The translations under genes and the position numbers were made by a program. A stretch of DNA of 64,000 nucleotides from Cornus controversa (Eukaryota; Streptophyta; Magnoliopsida; Cornales; Cornaceae), in contig CM048853.1 of the NCBI GenBank assembly GCA_026545225.1, positions 21,209,755 through 21,273,754 of the forward strand. Direction: 5' to 3'. A model generated the notes under the pieces. That model ran no database searches. It was not told the origin of the DNA and was given only the letters and a program-made list of their open reading frames with translations. Positions 1-12,000 of this stretch are shown in pieces. The first letter of the stretch is position 1. Each line of letters starts with the position of its first letter.

Positions 1-2640
1 ACTGCAACTGACCCCCATTCCATTTTCATTTCCAAAAGGAATTGAAGCTCTTCCTTTTCCTCTCACCTAGCATGTCATGTAAATGATAAAGAGTAAAGTA
101 ACAAAATAAATCTAATAAAAGATAACTTAATTTTAAAAAACTGAACATAAGTCTTTTACCTCAACAAGCCCCATACCACATGCGCTACTATTAGTGTTCC
201 CAAGAAAATTATATGTTCTTAAAGGAGGTCTACCTCCCTTACCTCTTGAGGGTTTTCCTCTAACAACAGATTCAGTTGCTTTACATGTCTTTGAATTATG
301 TCCAAACTGTAAGCATTTACTACATTTCAAATGCACATATGATTTTTTGAGTTTGGTTGAACTAGTAGCTTCATCAATTGCTTTCCTCCTAGCCTTTTTC
401 GGCTTTCTAGGTGGTTTAGGGTATAGAGGTGGAATGATCAAATCAGTGCTATATTTGGCCATCATCTTTAGGGGCATGGGATATTTGATTGGGGCATATA
501 TCTTAAGGTATGTGTCTTTATGATAACAACTAGCAACATACATCTCTGGTTGTCCCCTCCTAAAAAGTATGGAAGCAACAACATGAAGGCAAGGAATACC
601 AATCACATCCCACTCTTGACAAATGCATGTTCCATCACCCATTTTCACATCCTCATTAACACCCTTAAAGTCAACCTCATACCTAGAGTACCCAGCATAT
701 CCTACTACATACTCTCTTGCTAAATTCTTATACTTTTCCAACACCTTTTGTATCTCAGGACACAATAATCCATTATGAGAAGTCATAATATTTATCTTCT
801 TTTGAAATAGATTCATTGGATACTTTCGAATCCATTCCAACATGGTTATTACAGGCTTCTCCCTTGCCTTTCGAATGACTGAATTCCAAGATTCACACAT
901 GTTGTTAATTACCAAATTACTCTTAAAAATGGTTAGGAGATGTGCCCTTGCCCATAAATGCAATGGCATTTTCACAATCTAATCATAAGCATCAACATTT
1001 ATATCCTTTATCCTTTGCATATGCTTCTCAAAGTCTAACACATTATAATCTCTTGTAGCATTCCACACCTCAGCTTTCAATTGTAATCCACTAATTTTTT
1101 TTTTTAAAGTTGTCATGCATATGCCGAACACAAAATCTATGATCAGTCCCTTTTAAGACATCATTAATGGTTTGAAGTAAACCCTGAAATAAAGAAAAAA
1201 AAGATAATTAGCACTTATATATATAGTATACTAGTTAAAATAGTGATTTACAAATATTACCTTTTGTCAATATGACATAAATGTCAAGCCATTAGGGGGA
1301 CCAACAATATCCATCAATTCATCCATAAACCATGACCGTGAGTCCCTATTCTCAGCTTCAACAATAGCAAATGCCAAAGGAAACATCTTGTCATTTCCAT
1401 CAATCCCAATTGCACTAAGCAAATGCCCACCATAAGGCCCTTTTAAAAAAGTTCCATCCACACCTATGAATGGTCTACACACTGCCCTAAAATCTCTATG
1501 CATTGCCTCATAAGATAGAAACAATCTTTTAAATCTTCTTGGTTCAGTCTCACTGGGGTAATTACTTATCTTGGCAACACTACCTGGGTTGGTTTCTTGA
1601 ATCAATTTGCAATACTTTCTAAGATTTGAATATTGTTCCCCATGGTTCCCCTCAATCATCTCTTTTGCTTTTCTCTTTGACCTATAAATCTTATCTATGG
1701 ATATATCACTTTCCAATTCCTTTGTGGTAGTTTGTCTCATTGCAGAAGATTCCCAATTGGATTCTCTCGAATTGACCCCAAATACCTGTTGGCAATGTAT
1801 GTTGATGTTGTTTCACTATTAATTTGAATTCCAGTACAATCATGATCTTTAATTAATGTTTTAATGCTCAAACAACTCTCACTTTGAGTTTGAGATGCAC
1901 GTATTCTCCACCAACACTCAGACTTACATTTGGCAGTAATTAGTTTTTTTTATCATTCTTTGTGAACTTGATATCAAATTTATTTTTCACTGCATAATGT
2001 TTTAAAGCCAAATTTAGGAGCAGTTGCAAATTTGAGGCCCACTACAAGTTCTACATCCTCCAAGTCTCTTTAAGGATCAAAATCTTGGTATTTGGAGTAA
2101 ACCTTCCCATCATCTGACGAGACACAAAGACTCCTTAGCTCATCATTGGGTGCATACACTGAATCTACATTAGAAAATTCTTCATCATACTCTGCCTCTT
2201 TTTCTTCAAACACTGAAAATTCAACAATTTATGTAGCTAGTTCAAACCTTGAAAGTTCCCTAGAAATGGCATTTTCTTCTTCTTCAATGAGCATTCGAAC
2301 ATACACATCTTCTGGCCTTGTTACTTATTCAACTATAAAGATTTTTAGTGATGAAAACCTCTTATGGACTACAAACATCTCAATGAGATCTATATCATCT
2401 GAAATCTTCTTTAAGGCCTCATTACCACTAATCAAAGGTGATGAATAATAAATATTAACTGTCCTTCCATACCCTAGTTATACAACAATAGATTCCAATT
2501 AAAAAAAAGACATGAAGTAAGCATCAATTCCTTCAATATACTGTACTTTCCATCCATTGTATAATAACAATCCATCATTCTCAAACCTACCCCCATAATG
2601 GACTTCAAATGTAAAATACTTCCTGATCAAATCTGATCAA
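1..2640 (-). pseudogene. Mutator-like (MULE/MuDR) transposase pseudogene
   Basis: A transposase gene read on the - strand in several broken segments. From the N-terminal side: a leader with VHYGGRFEN (about 2600-2570), an acidic stretch, a MuDR-type N-terminal domain with KCKSECWWRIRAS and HDCTG (about 1920-1830), the DDE core GVDGTFLKGPYGGHLLSAIG (about 1480-1420), FCVRHMHDNF (about 1130-1100), CESWNSVI (near 890), a SWIM finger CxC...CxH (CICQEW...PCLHV, about 640-590), a CX2CX4HX4C zinc knuckle (CSKCLQFGHNSKTC, about 330-285) and a final exon that runs off the window. An intron at about 1262-1187 has GT..AG ends. Lesions seen: a frameshift near 1740, an Arg CGA to TGA stop next to QKG (about 1271), a probable Trp TGG to TAG stop (about 981), and in-frame stops in the N-terminal part. 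This is a dead autonomous-type element. The order of domains and motifs is typical of the family, so the call is firm. Confidence 0.88.
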
Positions 2641-3403
2641 GTGCATAATGAGAATAAGTACAGAAACAGTAATTTTACCATGCAAACTGAAAATCCTAAT
2701 TAAGTGATTCAAATCCCTAATTAAACAACAAAAGCCCAAAAATTTTAGAAAAAAATAATAATTACTGGACTAAGCAACAATAATTAGTCAGTAATTCAAC
2801 CATTGATTCATAAACAACAAATTTTTTTTACAAGGGGTGTTTTTTGCCAAAGTGGAATAGATGAGGGGTTTTTTTTTTTTTGTTCTTAATTCTATAATCA
2901 AATTTTCAGTCATTCATTAGTATCTTAGAGACTTTTTTTTCTTGTATGTTTAATTTTATTAGTGTGTGTATCAATTTTCATGTTACAACTTGACAGTTCT
3001 GGGCTTAACGTTCTGGGTATTTTTAGGAACTTCATTATCAATGGCAATGGACTTTCATAGATTTGTTGTATACTATATTTTGTTTACATTCAAACTTGTG
3101 GTGGCAAAGTTGTTCAGTGAAAAATAACTAGGTATTTATTGATCATGTATGAATACTTTTTTCCTATATGTTAAATTACATGAACTATACAACACCCATG
3201 TAATTTTATCATGCATAATAGGAATAAGTACAAAAACAGTAATTTTACTATGCAAACTATAAACCCTAATTAAGTGGTTCAAATCCCTATTAAACAACAA
3301 AAGCCCTGAATTTTTATAAAAAAATAATAATTACTAACTAAGAAACAATAATTAGTCACTAATTCAACCATTGATTCGTAAACAACAACTTTTTTTTTTG
3401 CAA
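2640..3403. repeat. Direct duplication inside the MULE flank
   Basis: Positions about 2640-2832 and 3213-3403 are two diverged direct copies (both contain AAACAACAAAAGCCC and ATTCAACCATTGATTC). About 380 bp lie between them. That spacer begins with a second, same-orientation copy of the element-end sequence (2833-2880) that also occurs at 3900-3945. No open reading frame is supported here. Confidence 0.75.
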
Positions 3404-3955
3404 GACATCATGCATCAAAGAAACAAAATTAGAAAAGTGGATTAATGAAGATGTGACAGACTTTGACAACCAATTTTCTGAAAACCCTAGCACGATAAAG
3501 AAGATTGGCTTAAAATTATCCACTATAAAATGTTTAATAAAAATCAAATTAGAAGGAGAAGAAGGTGTACGTCGTACCAGTCACGAAGCGAAACCTTCCC
3601 ACTTTGTTTCTCTCTGAGAAATGCTGAGAAATCGATTTAATATTCCCACGATAGTGATGATTGTAGGCGTGATTTTGAGCGAACTTCGAATAGGGTTGAG
3701 AAAGAGATCGACTGGAAGTTGGGTTTTCTGGTTCTTCTCTGTGAATGAATTAAAATAGAAAGGGGAAAATGCAAAACGGTGTCGTACGCAATTGATGGAA
3801 AATTCTGGTACTTTAATTTCTTACGCTAACAGATGTGAGTGATGTTACCCCCTCTTGAGGTTTTATATAGTTGAGAGGGGTTTAGTGCCAAAAAAATAGA
3901 TAAGGGGTGTTTTTTGCCAAAGTGGAATAGATGAGGGGGGTTTTTTACTGTTTGC
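2641..3955 (-). mobile_element. 5' region and probable outer end of the MULE
   Basis: Non-coding DNA upstream of the transposase (which reads leftward). A TC- and G-rich stretch at about 3550-3780 looks like a promoter or 5'UTR. The outer end at about 3840-3955 holds AAGGGGTGTTTTTTGCCAAA followed by GTGGAATAGATGAGGGG, a plausible terminal repeat. The matching end would lie left of the window, so the terminal-repeat call is inference. Confidence 0.45.
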
Positions 3956-5441
3956 TCTAAAATATATGCAAGATAATATAAATATATGAAACAATTAAAT
4001 TGTGCAAGATATAGTTAAATATAAAATCAAATGAGCATAATATAAATAAGATAGAGAAAAAGAAATTCAAACGTAATTGACACAAGTTTGTAGCGTGGTT
4101 CGGAATCTCCTATTCCACTACTTAAGATCCCTCTTGAGATTTTTCTAAATCCACTATGACTACTCCTTGCAGGTGGAGAGCAAACATTTACAATGGATCT
4201 CACAAAGCTCCTCTTTTCTCTTGTTAAGTGAAGTCCTCCACTTAGGCTTCTAGGGTTCAACCAACCTTTTACAAATAATAGAGAGGAATGAATAAAATTC
4301 AAGTACATTAAATATCTCTCAAAGATTGATTCACAAATCAAAGCTCACAAGTATAGAGTAATTAATGAAACAACAAATTGAAAGCTCAAATCTAGGTCAA
4401 GAATGGTGAAGAGTATTGAATGTTTGCTCAAGATGTATTCAAGTGATAGCTTATCTTTATTAAGAGTTCAAGACTCTTATATTTATAGACCATTCAAATT
4501 CTGCTCATTGGCAGCTTGGTAGGTGAGCATTAAATGCCCAAAAACTAACCGTTACCTTTTGAAAATCAAAGGAGAGTTGATTATTTTGATGGAGGAGTTG
4601 ACTGCAATATTTTTGCATCTACTGGAGTCAAAGTTAGTCGACTCTTTTGAAGAAGAGTTGATTATTTTTCAAAATTGTTGTTTGCTGAAAAACAAATTAG
4701 TCGACTTTCTTGAAGAAAGAGTTAACTGCATTTACAAAATTGGTAGCTACTGGAAATCAAAGTAGTCGACTTTCTTGAAGAAAGAGTTGACTGTTATTTG
4801 TAAAATTGGTAGCTACTCAAAATCAAAGTAGTCGACTCTCTTGAAAAACATAGTTGATTGTTCCATATGATTTTCTTCAAGGAATGTAATCTATAGTCGA
4901 CAAAAAGTTTTATAGAATAGATCAATTTAAATCAAAGCCTAATTAAATATATAAAAACCTTTAAGAGATGAAAATCATTTTAAACTTTGGTCCTAGAGTT
5001 CAATAAGTCATAAATTGAGCTCTCAACTAAATCAAAGTTAACTAAGGCCTTATAAAATGAATCAATTAAGTTCATGGCCTATGTCAAGTGTTTAAGGACC
5101 ATTGAATGATTTATATGAAATGCATTGGGTCCTAAAGTTCACTAGGTCGAGGGTTGAGCTTTCAAATAATGTTACTTCAAAAATAATTTTACACTTTAAT
5201 CTAGCACTCACCCAAGACTATTCTACCCAATACTTTGATCTTCAAATCTTTAAGCTTTGGGTTGATGTCTCCATTTTTGACTTTAATGTCTTTTGAACTT
5301 TAGCATGTCATCTTTAAATATTGGATCCTTCTTGACATTTGCCATTGATTCATAAGGTCACTTGATTTCCTTTATTGTATAACATGTTTAGCATAAATTC
5401 AAGTAGACATTAAATACAACACCTTCAATGAATTGTTATCA
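3956..5441 (+). mobile_element. Non-coding LTR-element-like sequence
   Basis: No coding region is supported. The segment contains GCGTGGTTCGGAATCTCC (about 4093), which resembles a motif found in the LTR-like insertion at 57.8 kb and, inverted, in the LTR at 61.8 kb. It also contains a palindromic tandem repeat (listed separately) and ends in TTGTTATCATCAAAATG near 5450. Together these resemble a decayed LTR of a copia-type element. No matching second LTR or TSD was found, so the class is inference. Confidence 0.35.
4636..4864. repeat. Tandem 63-66 bp repeat with AGTCGACT palindromes
   Basis: Units start with AGTCGACT at 4636, 4699, 4764 and 4830 (the last is partial). Each begins with an imperfect palindrome: AGTCGACT, then TTCTTGAAGAA, then AGAGTTGACT. 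The rest of the unit is an AAAATTGGTAGCTACT spacer. A diverged half-unit precedes 4636. The arms could form a hairpin in RNA. Confidence 0.8.
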
Positions 5442-6526
5442 TCAAAATGTCTTATATACCCTTGGTTCAACACATTGGATTAACACATACATTTTCACAA
5501 ATAAATTGCCCAAGACTAATATTGTAGATTTCTCTTCACAATAATTGTGATCGAGAAAATACCAATTCAAATTGAATGGATTCAAAAAGATATTACTGCT
5601 GGGATCAAGATTATAAATTTTCCCATTTTCATCCATGAAATAATATTTAATTACTTGAAAAGTCTGTTTTAAGTTCTGTAGTTGCAAATAATTAGTAACC
5701 AAGAGCTAATTATGAATTATTAAATGGTAAAATGAATAAATTTTTAAAATTTTAAAATTTTGAAAATTGAAGGGCTATTCCTAAAGGACCCAGCGAATTC
5801 CTAATTGAAATTAGGGAATCTTTTTTATTGATTCTTTTATCACATTGTGAGATTTTACATCGTTGAATGGACCCATTTGAGAACAATTGGATGATGGCAA
5901 AATTATCAAAGATTGACATTCTTTATTTTTATTCAATATTTGCCTTGGAATAAATGGAAGAAAACGGGTTGATATTGGTGTGATATGATAACTTGGTGGA
6001 TCATTCCTTTTGCCGGTATACGAAATATGGGATTTCACTAAGTCAATTTTTAGGAAATCTTGATTCAAACCATTTGTCCTTTTTTCAACAAAAGAAGCAT
6101 GGGCCTCTTCGATTGAAGATTTTTATTTTTTATTTGTCTTGGCCCCAATTCAATACTAAACAAGTTTGAACTAATTAAATACTTGTGTTAGAAATTTTTC
6201 GAATTCGTTTGCCATTTTTATAAAGGATTTAATTGACAACTTGAAATTGTACATTTTTCCTTTCATGCGATCCAGGGGAAAAAGTATTACTAAATTTATA
6301 ACGTTCGTTATTTCAAATGTAACTACAATAAAATCTTTTTTCATGGTAGATGTAATCCGTTGGACATAGATCCAATTTTTCAATTTTTTTGATTCCTTGA
6401 AATTTGTTATACAATATAAAGCAGCCAAAAGAATTGAACTAGAGAAATGGAGCCTATACATTTTTTTCTTAAATGCTAAGTCACATGTAACATGTAGATG
6501 GATTTCGTGCTTTAATGTTTGATAAC
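5442..6526 (-). pseudogene. rpoC2: Nuclear copy of chloroplast rpoC2 (NUPT fragment)
   Basis: Three broken - strand frames line up in order with the middle to C-terminal part of the plastid RNA polymerase beta'' subunit. Recognisable stretches are [14 protein letters not shown] with FEITNVINL (6400-6270), [15 protein letters not shown] with [16 protein letters not shown] (6110-5985), [20 protein letters not shown] (5895-5835), [19 protein letters not shown] (5700-5640) and [18 protein letters not shown] (5605-5535). A QFICENVC reading near 5500 is in another frame. Frameshifts and stops separate the blocks. Plastid rpoC2 is intact in chloroplasts, so this is an old plastid-to-nucleus transfer. 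The exact outer borders were judged by eye. Confidence 0.86.
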
Positions 6527-6534
6527 GTTTCAAC

Positions 6535-7069
6535 CTAGGAAGCACGGACATGGACACGAAATACGGATACGACACAACACGGGACGACAATATGAGAAAT
6601 TCTAAAAAAACAGGACACGGACACGACGATGATACAGTTAAAAAATAATAATATAATATATTAATTATTCAACAAAAAAGACTACATTACAAAAATACTT
6701 TAATTCATCATTAAGCAATTAATAACCAAACAAACTTATAATTAAAAATAGACAAATAGATTAAAATAGATTAAAGAACCAGACTTATTTAGTTATCTAC
6801 ATATATTTAGCTTAAATTTTTAATGATAACTTAGTTGTATATAATTTCATTTCGAAATACTTAGAATATATATCACTGCTACGAAGTGTTTGACACGTAT
6901 TTGAGGAGTGTCCTAAAAGTGTCCAAGAATTTTTCGAAAAGTGTCATAAAAAGAAAAATATCTACGAAGTGTCGGACACGTGTGTTCGAGGAGTGTCCAA
7001 GTGCCCGACACATTGTTCGAGTGTCCAACACGGGTACAACACCCTCAATGAAGTGTCCGTGTTTTCTAG
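6535..7069. mobile_element. hAT-like MITE with 8-bp TSD
   Basis: A non-coding 535-bp element flanked by GTTTCAAC on both sides (6527-6534 and 7070-7077). The ends are inverted: CTAGGAAGCACGGACA on the left, and CTAGAAAACACGGACAC when the right end is reverse-complemented. GACAC/GTGTC subrepeats fill both ends. An 8-bp TSD fits the hAT superfamily. The small frames inside are not genes. Confidence 0.85.
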
Positions 7070-7077
7070 GTTTCAAC

Positions 7078-7647
7078 ACAAACTAATTTCACTATTATTG
7101 GTTTTTTTGGTAAATAAAATTTGTTTTGAAAGGAAAAAGCATATATAATATAGAAAGGGACATACCCTGCAAAAGAACACACAAAGAGACGTAAAACAGG
7201 CTTGGGCTAAAAAAAATGGACCAAGTGAGAATCCAAAGCACTAAAGCAAAAGCCCAAGAGGTAGAAGCTGAAAAACAAAACATTCAGCCCAAACAGAACC
7301 CATAACGAGCCTACAAGAACAGAAAAAACTGACGAAAAAGGGCGGGAAGCATCATCAACAGAAGCTAGGGCACGAGCTCAACCGAAATTACAAGGACAAG
7401 AACTCAATCAACTCAATTTTTAAAGCTAAAGAAGAGGGTTTTTTCCTTGATTTTGCAAGAGGCGATTTCGAATTGATTCGCAAATGGAATTTAGGGTTTT
7501 GGTATGATGACTGCATAAATTGGTAAGTTTTCAACAAACATTAGCATCTTTTAGGATCAGGTTCCAAGAATAAATTCGAAACTCACTTGTAATTAATACA
7601 AGCACAATTTGTTAGTCAATAGAGCCATTGTTCTCGTGTGGATTCCT
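7078..7647. other. Intergenic, no gene recognised
   Basis: AT-rich DNA with a purine-rich stretch (7120-7340). Both strands were scanned and no conserved protein, RNA gene or clean repeat end was seen. A short - strand frame at 7095-7283 has no recognisable features. Confidence 0.5.
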
Positions 7648-7650
7648 TTA

Positions 7651-8117
7651 GGCTTTGTTCGGATAAATACGAGAGAAAAGAAAGAATAATATTAGTTATG
7701 AAAAAAAAGATAACATCTATTCATGTTTGAATAAATTATGAAAGAAAAGAAAGAAAATGATTGTATTCTTGTTTGGAGAAGGCAAAGGTGAAAAAAGAAA
7801 AGAAATCATTTTAATTAATTTACTATCATATCCTTTTATGTTTATATTATAAGATATACTCAAATGTTTTTTAAATTTTATTCTTGGTTATTTTTGGTAT
7901 TATAAAAGATTCACTTATTCTTATAATTTGTGTCTCAATTTTATCACTTTTGGGAGGATAGCATATGAGAAATTTGAAGGATAAACTATCCTTCTAAATC
8001 ACTCATAATCCTTTATTTTCTCTTACTAATCACAATTCAAACACGAAAACTATTCTCCTTTCCTTTCTTTTTTTTTTCTTTTCTTTTCTTTTCAATTCCA
8101 TCAATACAAGCGAGCCC
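7651..8117. mobile_element. Tourist/Harbinger-like MITE
   Basis: A 467-bp AT-rich non-coding element with a TTA target duplication (7648-7650 and 8118-8120). The left end is GGCTTTGTTCGGATAAA. The right end, reverse-complemented, is GGGCTCGCTTGTATT. The 3-bp TTA duplication and GGC-TTTGTT type ends fit PIF/Harbinger. The terminal repeats are imperfect. Confidence 0.65.
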
Positions 8118-8141
8118 TTAGTTTTTCCATCTTCTTTATCA

Positions 8142-8143
<2 letters not shown>

Positions 8144-8185
<42 letters not shown>
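8144..8185. repeat. (AT)n microsatellite
   Basis: About 21 uninterrupted TA dinucleotides directly after the MITE. It creates a Tyr/Ile-rich spurious frame on the - strand. Confidence 0.95.
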
Positions 8186-8187
<2 letters not shown>

Positions 8188-9076
8188 CTCCACAATGTGC
8201 AATCAGTAAGCTGCTATCCTCCAAGTGATCGATGTAATTCTCTTTATTCCTTGCTTCCTGTAAGAATTATTGACCACAACTTTATTTTGTTCGATTCACA
8301 TTAGCTGTGTGGGGACATTTTGTGCCAACAATCTTTAGACTTGGTGCAATTCACTTTACCAAGGATTCAATGCAAAACAAACCAGAAAATTGAAAATTTA
8401 ACAGACTCTTCCCTCCTGCTAACTTCCATCTTCTTAACTTCTTTTAAATAGTCTTTTTTATTCTGGTTTCTTACTAAATTTCCTTCTGTCATTCAAATGT
8501 TTTATACTATAAAATTTCGCCAAGTAGTTCATAAGCTATCGAGAGAAAAATAAATGTCTTAAGATCATTCATGTGAGAAAACACACGTTCAAAGGGCATT
8601 ACTAGCTAAAAATAACAGTTGGGGTTTTTTATATGAGAAATTCAATTCTTGGGTGTTTTAAAAATTCTTCTGTTGGGTTTTCCCTAGTGATACTGTTATA
8701 TATCAATTACTTGATGGATAGACTACTTCTAACCTTTAATACAAACATATATTCTTTTCTGTTGAGTCCATATCCTCCAGTATTGGAGTGTGGTTTCCAT
8801 TAATTATTCCTAACTTTCTTTTTTTTGTTGCTTTCTGACTAGAAAGCAACTCGTAAAATGATTGATATTTCTTGGATGCTTCATGTAGAAGGCCAACAAT
8901 CCGAAGTAGCTTTATTTATTCCGTATTAGCAATTGCAAGTTACTTTACTATTGATAGCTTTACTTGATTCCTTTGAACCAGAAAATTGAAGATTGAAGAC
9001 ACTCTTCACAGCTATTCTCTCTTGCACACTCTCTCTCTCTCTCTCACCTTCTCTTCTAACTGCAGCAGAAAAGAAC
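8186..9076 (+). promoter_or_regulatory. Upstream region and 5'UTR of the NLR gene
   Basis: No gene is seen in this stretch. The last 80 bases hold a CT-rich tract (9029-9045) typical of a plant 5'UTR. CCAGAAAATTGAA occurs twice (about 8381 and 8980), each followed by a similar ACTCTTC segment, so part of the leader is duplicated. An upstream in-frame ATG at 8993 would add 28 residues. No TATA box could be chosen with confidence. Confidence 0.35.
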
Positions 9077-12000
9077 ATGGCTGAATTATCCTTGCTCTCA
9101 GCTTTCCTTCAAGTCCTGTTTGATCGGATTGCGTCTCGCGACTTCATTAACTTGTTTTCGGGAAGAAAAGATAGTGATAAACTCCTAAAGAAGCTGAAGG
9201 CAACGTTGGGAGCCCTTGAAGCAGTGGTCAATGATGCGGAGGACAAGCAGTTCACTAGCAGAGCAGTGAAGGATTGGCTTGATGAGCTTAAAGATGATGT
9301 CTTCCATGCTGATGACTTGCTGGATGAGATTGCTACCAAAGCCTTGCAAAGCAAGTTGAAGGCAGATGAGTCTGCCCAGGGCAGCAGGAATCAGGTATGG
9401 GACTTGGTCTCCACTTTTACTTCTCAATTTAGTGAAGGAATAGAGTCCAGGATAGAGGAGATCATTGATAGATTGGATGATTTTGTCAAAAGAAAAGATA
9501 TCCTTGGTTTGAAAGGCTATGTTGGAAGGAAACAGTCGCAAGGACAAGAAACAACTTCCCTGGTTGATGAAACTGGTGTGTACGGTAGAGATGAAGACAA
9601 AAAGAAGATAATTGAACTATTGTTGTCAGATGGACTCACTACCAATGAGGTTTCCGTGATTCCCATTGTGGGAATGGGTGGGGTGGGCAAGACAACCCTT
9701 GCTCAACTTGTATACAATGATGCTAGAGTGGAACAAAATTTTGATATGAAAGCATGGGTTAGTGTTTCTGATGAATTTGATGTTTCTGTGATAACAAAGA
9801 AGATTGTTGAAGCTGTTACCGCATCAAGCAGTGACACCAACAACCTAAATTCACTTCAAATAAAGTTGAAGGCTAGTTTAACCGGGAAGAAATTTTTACT
9901 TGTTTTAGACGATGTTTGGAATGATAATTACAATGACTGGGACCTCCTAAGAAGACCTTTAAGGTTTGGGGCAACAAAAAGTATGATAATAGTAACAACA
10001 CGCAATGAAACTGTTGCAAGAATCATGCGCACTGTTCCTATTCATCACTTGGAGCAATTATCATTTGAAGATTGTAGGTCACTATTTGTAAAGCATGCAT
10101 TTCAGAATGGAAATTATACTGCGCATCCAGACCTAGAGATAGTTGGTAATGAAATTGTGAAGAAATGTCAAGGTCTACCTTTAGCAGTGAAATCACTTGG
10201 AGGTCTCTTACGATTTAAGTTGGACATTGAGGAATGGGAAAATATATTAAAAAGTGAGATATGGGATTTGCAGAGTGGCATTCTTCCAGCTTTAAGATTG
10301 AGCTACCATTATCTTCCTTCGCATTTAAAGCGATGCTTTGCATATTGTTCGATATTTCTTAAATATCACTATTTTGAAAAGGAAAAGTTGGTCCAATTAT
10401 GGATAGATGAAGGCTTTGTGCCAAGACAACCTAAAGGCAATAAATCAATGGAAGATGAAGGTAGCAGCTACTTCTTTGAACTATTATCAAGGTCCTTTTT
10501 CCAGCGATTACGTGGCACGAGTACCTTCTTTGTAATGCATGACCTAATCCATGATTTAGCTAAATTTATATCTAGAGAGTTTTGTTTTAGGTTAGAGAGT
10601 GATCATGACAAGCCAAGTGATCTCTCTAAAGTCCGTCATTTCTCATACGTTCAGGCTGAATATGATGCATTTGAGAAATTCAATTTTGTCAATAATGCCA
10701 AGTATTTACGTACTTTCATATCCTTTTTTTGTTTTGGAAAACAGAATTTCTTAAGCAGTAAGGTGTTGCATGATATGCTGCCAAACCTCACATACTTAAG
10801 GGTGTTATCTTTACGTGAATATCAAATTTTTGAATTGCCTCAAACAATTGACAATTTGATACATTTACGCCATTTGGATCTTTCCGAAACAAGATTAAAA
10901 TTGTTACCTGATTCAGTTTCAACCTTGTGCAATCTACAAACATTGGATTTATCATGGTGTCAAGATCTCATCAAGTTGTCTGTGGATATTGGGAAGCTAA
11001 TTAATTTGCGCCATTTGAATGTTTCTTGTACTGGGCTAACAGAGTTGCCTGTAGATTTGGGAAAACTAATTAACTTGCACTATCTGAATGTTGTTGATAC
11101 TCGGCTAACAAAGTTGCCTGAAGATTTGAGGAAACTAATTAACTTGCACTATCTTGATACTACGAAAACTGAGTTAACAGAAATGCCAATGCAGATGAGC
11201 AAGTTGGTACTTCTCCAACATTTAACTGATTTTGTAGTTGGCAAGGAGGCTGGGTCAAGGATTAGTGAGTTGGGGGCACTTCATCATCTTCATGGGAAAC
11301 TCTCCATTTTACAGCTGCAAAATGTGAGCAATAGTAGGGATGCACTGGAGGCCAATTTCAAGGATAAGAAGCATCTTGAAGAGTTAGAATTGGAATGGAG
11401 TGGCGACGTTGATGATCCACAAAATGAAAGTGATGTACTTGACAATCTTAAGCCTCATACAAACTTGAAGTATCTTACGATCGCCGGCTTTGGTGGCACA
11501 AGACTTCCAGATTGGTTAGGAGATGTTTCCTTCTCTAATATAGTGCGTTTATGGCTCTTTAATTTTGAAAATTGTGACTCGTTGCCACCACTTGGGCAGC
11601 TGCCGTCTCTGAAACATCTTCAAATTTGTGGGATGGAAGAAGTAAGTCAGGTAGGTCAGGAGTTCTATGGGGATGCTTCTTTGATCATACCTTTTCAATC
11701 TCTGGAGACTTTAAGTTTTGAGAACATTGCAGAGTGGCAGGAATGGGATGCATTTGGGGTTGGAGAGTTTTCTTGCCTTCTAGAACTTACTCTGTTTCGT
11801 TGCCCCAATCTGATCGGGGAATTACCCAATCACTTTCCATGTTTAAGGACACTCAAAATTTCTCAATGCCAATCGCTGGAGTTTGATGAAGTTGGGCTGC
11901 AGCTACAACACCTTTCTTCTCTACAGCAATTGGAAATTTCAAATATGCCAAACTTGATGGAATTGCCGCAGGAACTGCAAAACCTATGTTCTCTTCAGGA

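Noticed and set aside
2146..2448. A Ser-rich + strand frame
   Set aside because: Antisense of the acidic N-terminal part of the MULE transposase.
6879..7086. Overlapping 66-codon frames on both strands
   Set aside because: They lie in the GACAC/GTGTC-rich end of the MITE, where near-palindromic sequence opens both strands.
8993..9076. N-terminal signal peptide on the NLR from the upstream ATG
   Set aside because: The segment is encoded by a CT-rich leader, and CC-NLRs are cytoplasmic and start at MAELS-type sequences.
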